The position numbers and the translations under genes were made by a program. Positions 21,217 to 22,287 of a DNA stretch of 22,287 nucleotides are shown piece by piece; the stretch's first letter is position 1, and each line of letters begins with the position of its first letter. The stretch comes from JBCDBL01 sp039183635 (GTDB lineage Bacteria > Pseudomonadota > Alphaproteobacteria > Caulobacterales > Parvularculaceae), in contig JBCDBL010000072.1 in assembly GCA_039183635.1 (NCBI GenBank), forward strand, positions 1 through 22,287. Direction: 5' to 3'. The notes under the pieces are model-generated. The model ran no database searches. It was not told the origin of the DNA and was given only the letters and a program-made list of their open reading frames with translations.

Positions 21217-22208
21217 GCCGCAGCGCCTTCGAGGGAGGCGAGTTTTTCTTCCCATTCAATCGCCGTGCGGACAATAAAATCGAGATCGTCGTATTGCGGC
21301 GTCCAATCGAGCCGGGACCGGATGGCGGCGGTGTCGGCCACAAGCTGGGGCGGGTCGCCCTCCCGGCGCGGGGCGGCGTCGACATTCATGGCCCGCCCCG
21401 TCACCCGCTCCACAGCGGCGATCACTTCGCGCACTGAAAAGCCGCGGCCGTAGCCGCAATTTAGAACCAGCGGTCGCCCGCCGTCAGCATCGAGCCGTCT
21501 CAGGGCGGCCATATGCGCGCCGACGAGATCGGAGACATGGACATAATCGCGAATGCAGGTGCCGTCCGCTGTTGGATAATCGTAGCCAAAAATTTGCATA
21601 TCATCGCGCAAACCAGCCGCCACTTGCGCTGCAATCTTAATAAGGTGCGTCGGTTTGCCAACCTGGCCGGAGCGTAGTTTGGGGTCCGCGCCGGCGACAT
21701 TGAAATAACGCAGGCACGCGTAGGATAAGTCGCAGGTCCGCGCGACATCCTCCAAAATGCGTTCGACCATGGCCTTAGACGCCCCATAAGGCGTGATCGG
21801 TTTTAAACGCACATCCTCTGCGACGGGCGTGCGCTCAGGTTCTCCATAAACAGACGCCGTAGACGAGAGAATGAACTTTTTCACCCCGCCTTTGATGCAT
21901 GTTTCGATCAGATTGAAGCTATTGGTCAGATTGCTGCGGTAATACTTTAACGGCTCGCGCACGCTTTCGTTCACACGAATAAACCCGGCGAAATGAATAA
22001 CGGCGGTGATCCCATGATCAGCGATGACACCCTCCACCAGATCAGTATCGCCGACATCGCCTAAGATCTTGACCGCCTGGGGCGGGATAAGACCTTCATA
22101 ACCTGTGGACAGGTTGTCGAGAACAACCGTTTGTTCGCCGGCGTCGAGTAACGCCCAGGCCATATGGGAGCCGATGTACCCCGCCCCGCCTGTCACCAAA
22201 ACTGCCAT
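21213..22208 (-). CDS. galE: UDP-glucose 4-epimerase
   Basis: 331 residues, an extended short-chain dehydrogenase. NAD-binding Rossmann motif VTGGAGYIGSH (Gly7, Gly10, Gly13), then VVLDNLSTGY, VIHFAGFIRVNES, the catalytic SSTASVYGEP with Ser115-Thr117, and the YxxxK pair at TPYGASKAM (Tyr141, Lys145). LRYFNVAGADP and CIRDYVHVSDL are GalE-specific. It interconverts UDP-glucose and UDP-galactose for surface polysaccharides. AAAGGCGG precedes the ATG. The 79 bases to the window end contain its promoter region or the tail of another unit; nothing decisive is seen. Confidence 0.96.
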   Translation of the reverse strand: MAVLVTGGAGYIGSHMAWALLDAGEQTVVLDNLSTGYEGLIPPQAVKILGDVGDTDLVEGVIADHGITAVIHFAGFIRVNESVREPLKYYRSNLTNSFNLIETCIKGGVKKFILSSTASVYGEPERTPVAEDVRLKPITPYGASKAMVERILEDVARTCDLSYACLRYFNVAGADPKLRSGQVGKPTHLIKIAAQVAAGLRDDMQIFGYDYPTADGTCIRDYVHVSDLVGAHMAALRRLDADGGRPLVLNCGYGRGFSVREVIAAVERVTGRAMNVDAAPRREGDPPQLVADTAAIRSRLDWTPQYDDLDFIVRTAIEWEEKLASLEGAAA

Positions 22209-22287
22209 ACCGCCGCCTTTATGCGTCTACGGAACGCAAAAGCCCATTGTTTCAACGCGTTCTTATAAGCGTTCTGGCGCCAAATGG

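Overview
The window looks like chromosomal DNA of an alphaproteobacterium. The ordered block ctaB - small membrane protein - ctaG - cox subunit III - DUF983 - SURF1 is typical of that class, and the intergenic regions carry palindromes of alphaproteobacterial type (5064-5100, 12956-13053, 13057-13275). A Parvularculales/Hyphomonadales-like marine lineage would fit, but that is inference.

Positions 1-5060 are the remains of a mobilizable element, visibly more AT-rich than the right half. In order: the C-terminal part of a coiled-coil protein; a convergent small exported protein (possible Rap1a/Tai-like); a serine recombinase; a candidate origin of transfer with a MOBP-like nic motif (1952-2000); an exported eight-cysteine protein; a nested palindrome (3018-3092); and a minus-strand mob operon of a small ORF, MobC and a relaxase. 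The element stops at a palindromic repeat (5064-5100) that abuts the next gene.

Positions 5100-12900 are an accessory catabolic-type cluster: a cytochrome P450 behind an NHL beta-propeller protein, a DUF4345 membrane protein, a possible dimeric alpha/beta-barrel protein, a SnoaL/DUF4440 protein, a divergent HSL-family alpha/beta hydrolase, a TetR regulator, and an atypical crotonase lacking both canonical catalytic glutamates. The set suggests oxidation (P450), hydrolysis (esterase) and CoA-linked steps (crotonase) on a hydrophobic substrate under TetR control. The substrate cannot be read from the sequence, and no ferredoxin or ferredoxin reductase for the P450 is present.

Positions 12900-14516 are a stack of repeats: a two-hairpin intergenic repeat, then a 219-bp MITE-like element with perfect 17-bp terminal inverted repeats and TA duplications, then an IS630-family element inserted at the TA of the MITE's right edge. 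The right TA of the IS lies inside the TAG stop codon of the next gene, and the stop is preserved. The transposase is split over two frames at an A7 run.

Positions 14514-22208 are core genes, all on the minus strand. Reading in transcription order from the right: galE, kdsB (ATGA overlap), gpmA, ctaB, a CoxF-like small membrane protein, ctaG, ctaE (subunit III), DUF983, SURF1, and a renalase-like FAD oxidoreductase. Subunits I and II of the oxidase (coxA/coxB), which usually sit just upstream of ctaB, are absent; gpmA occupies that place.
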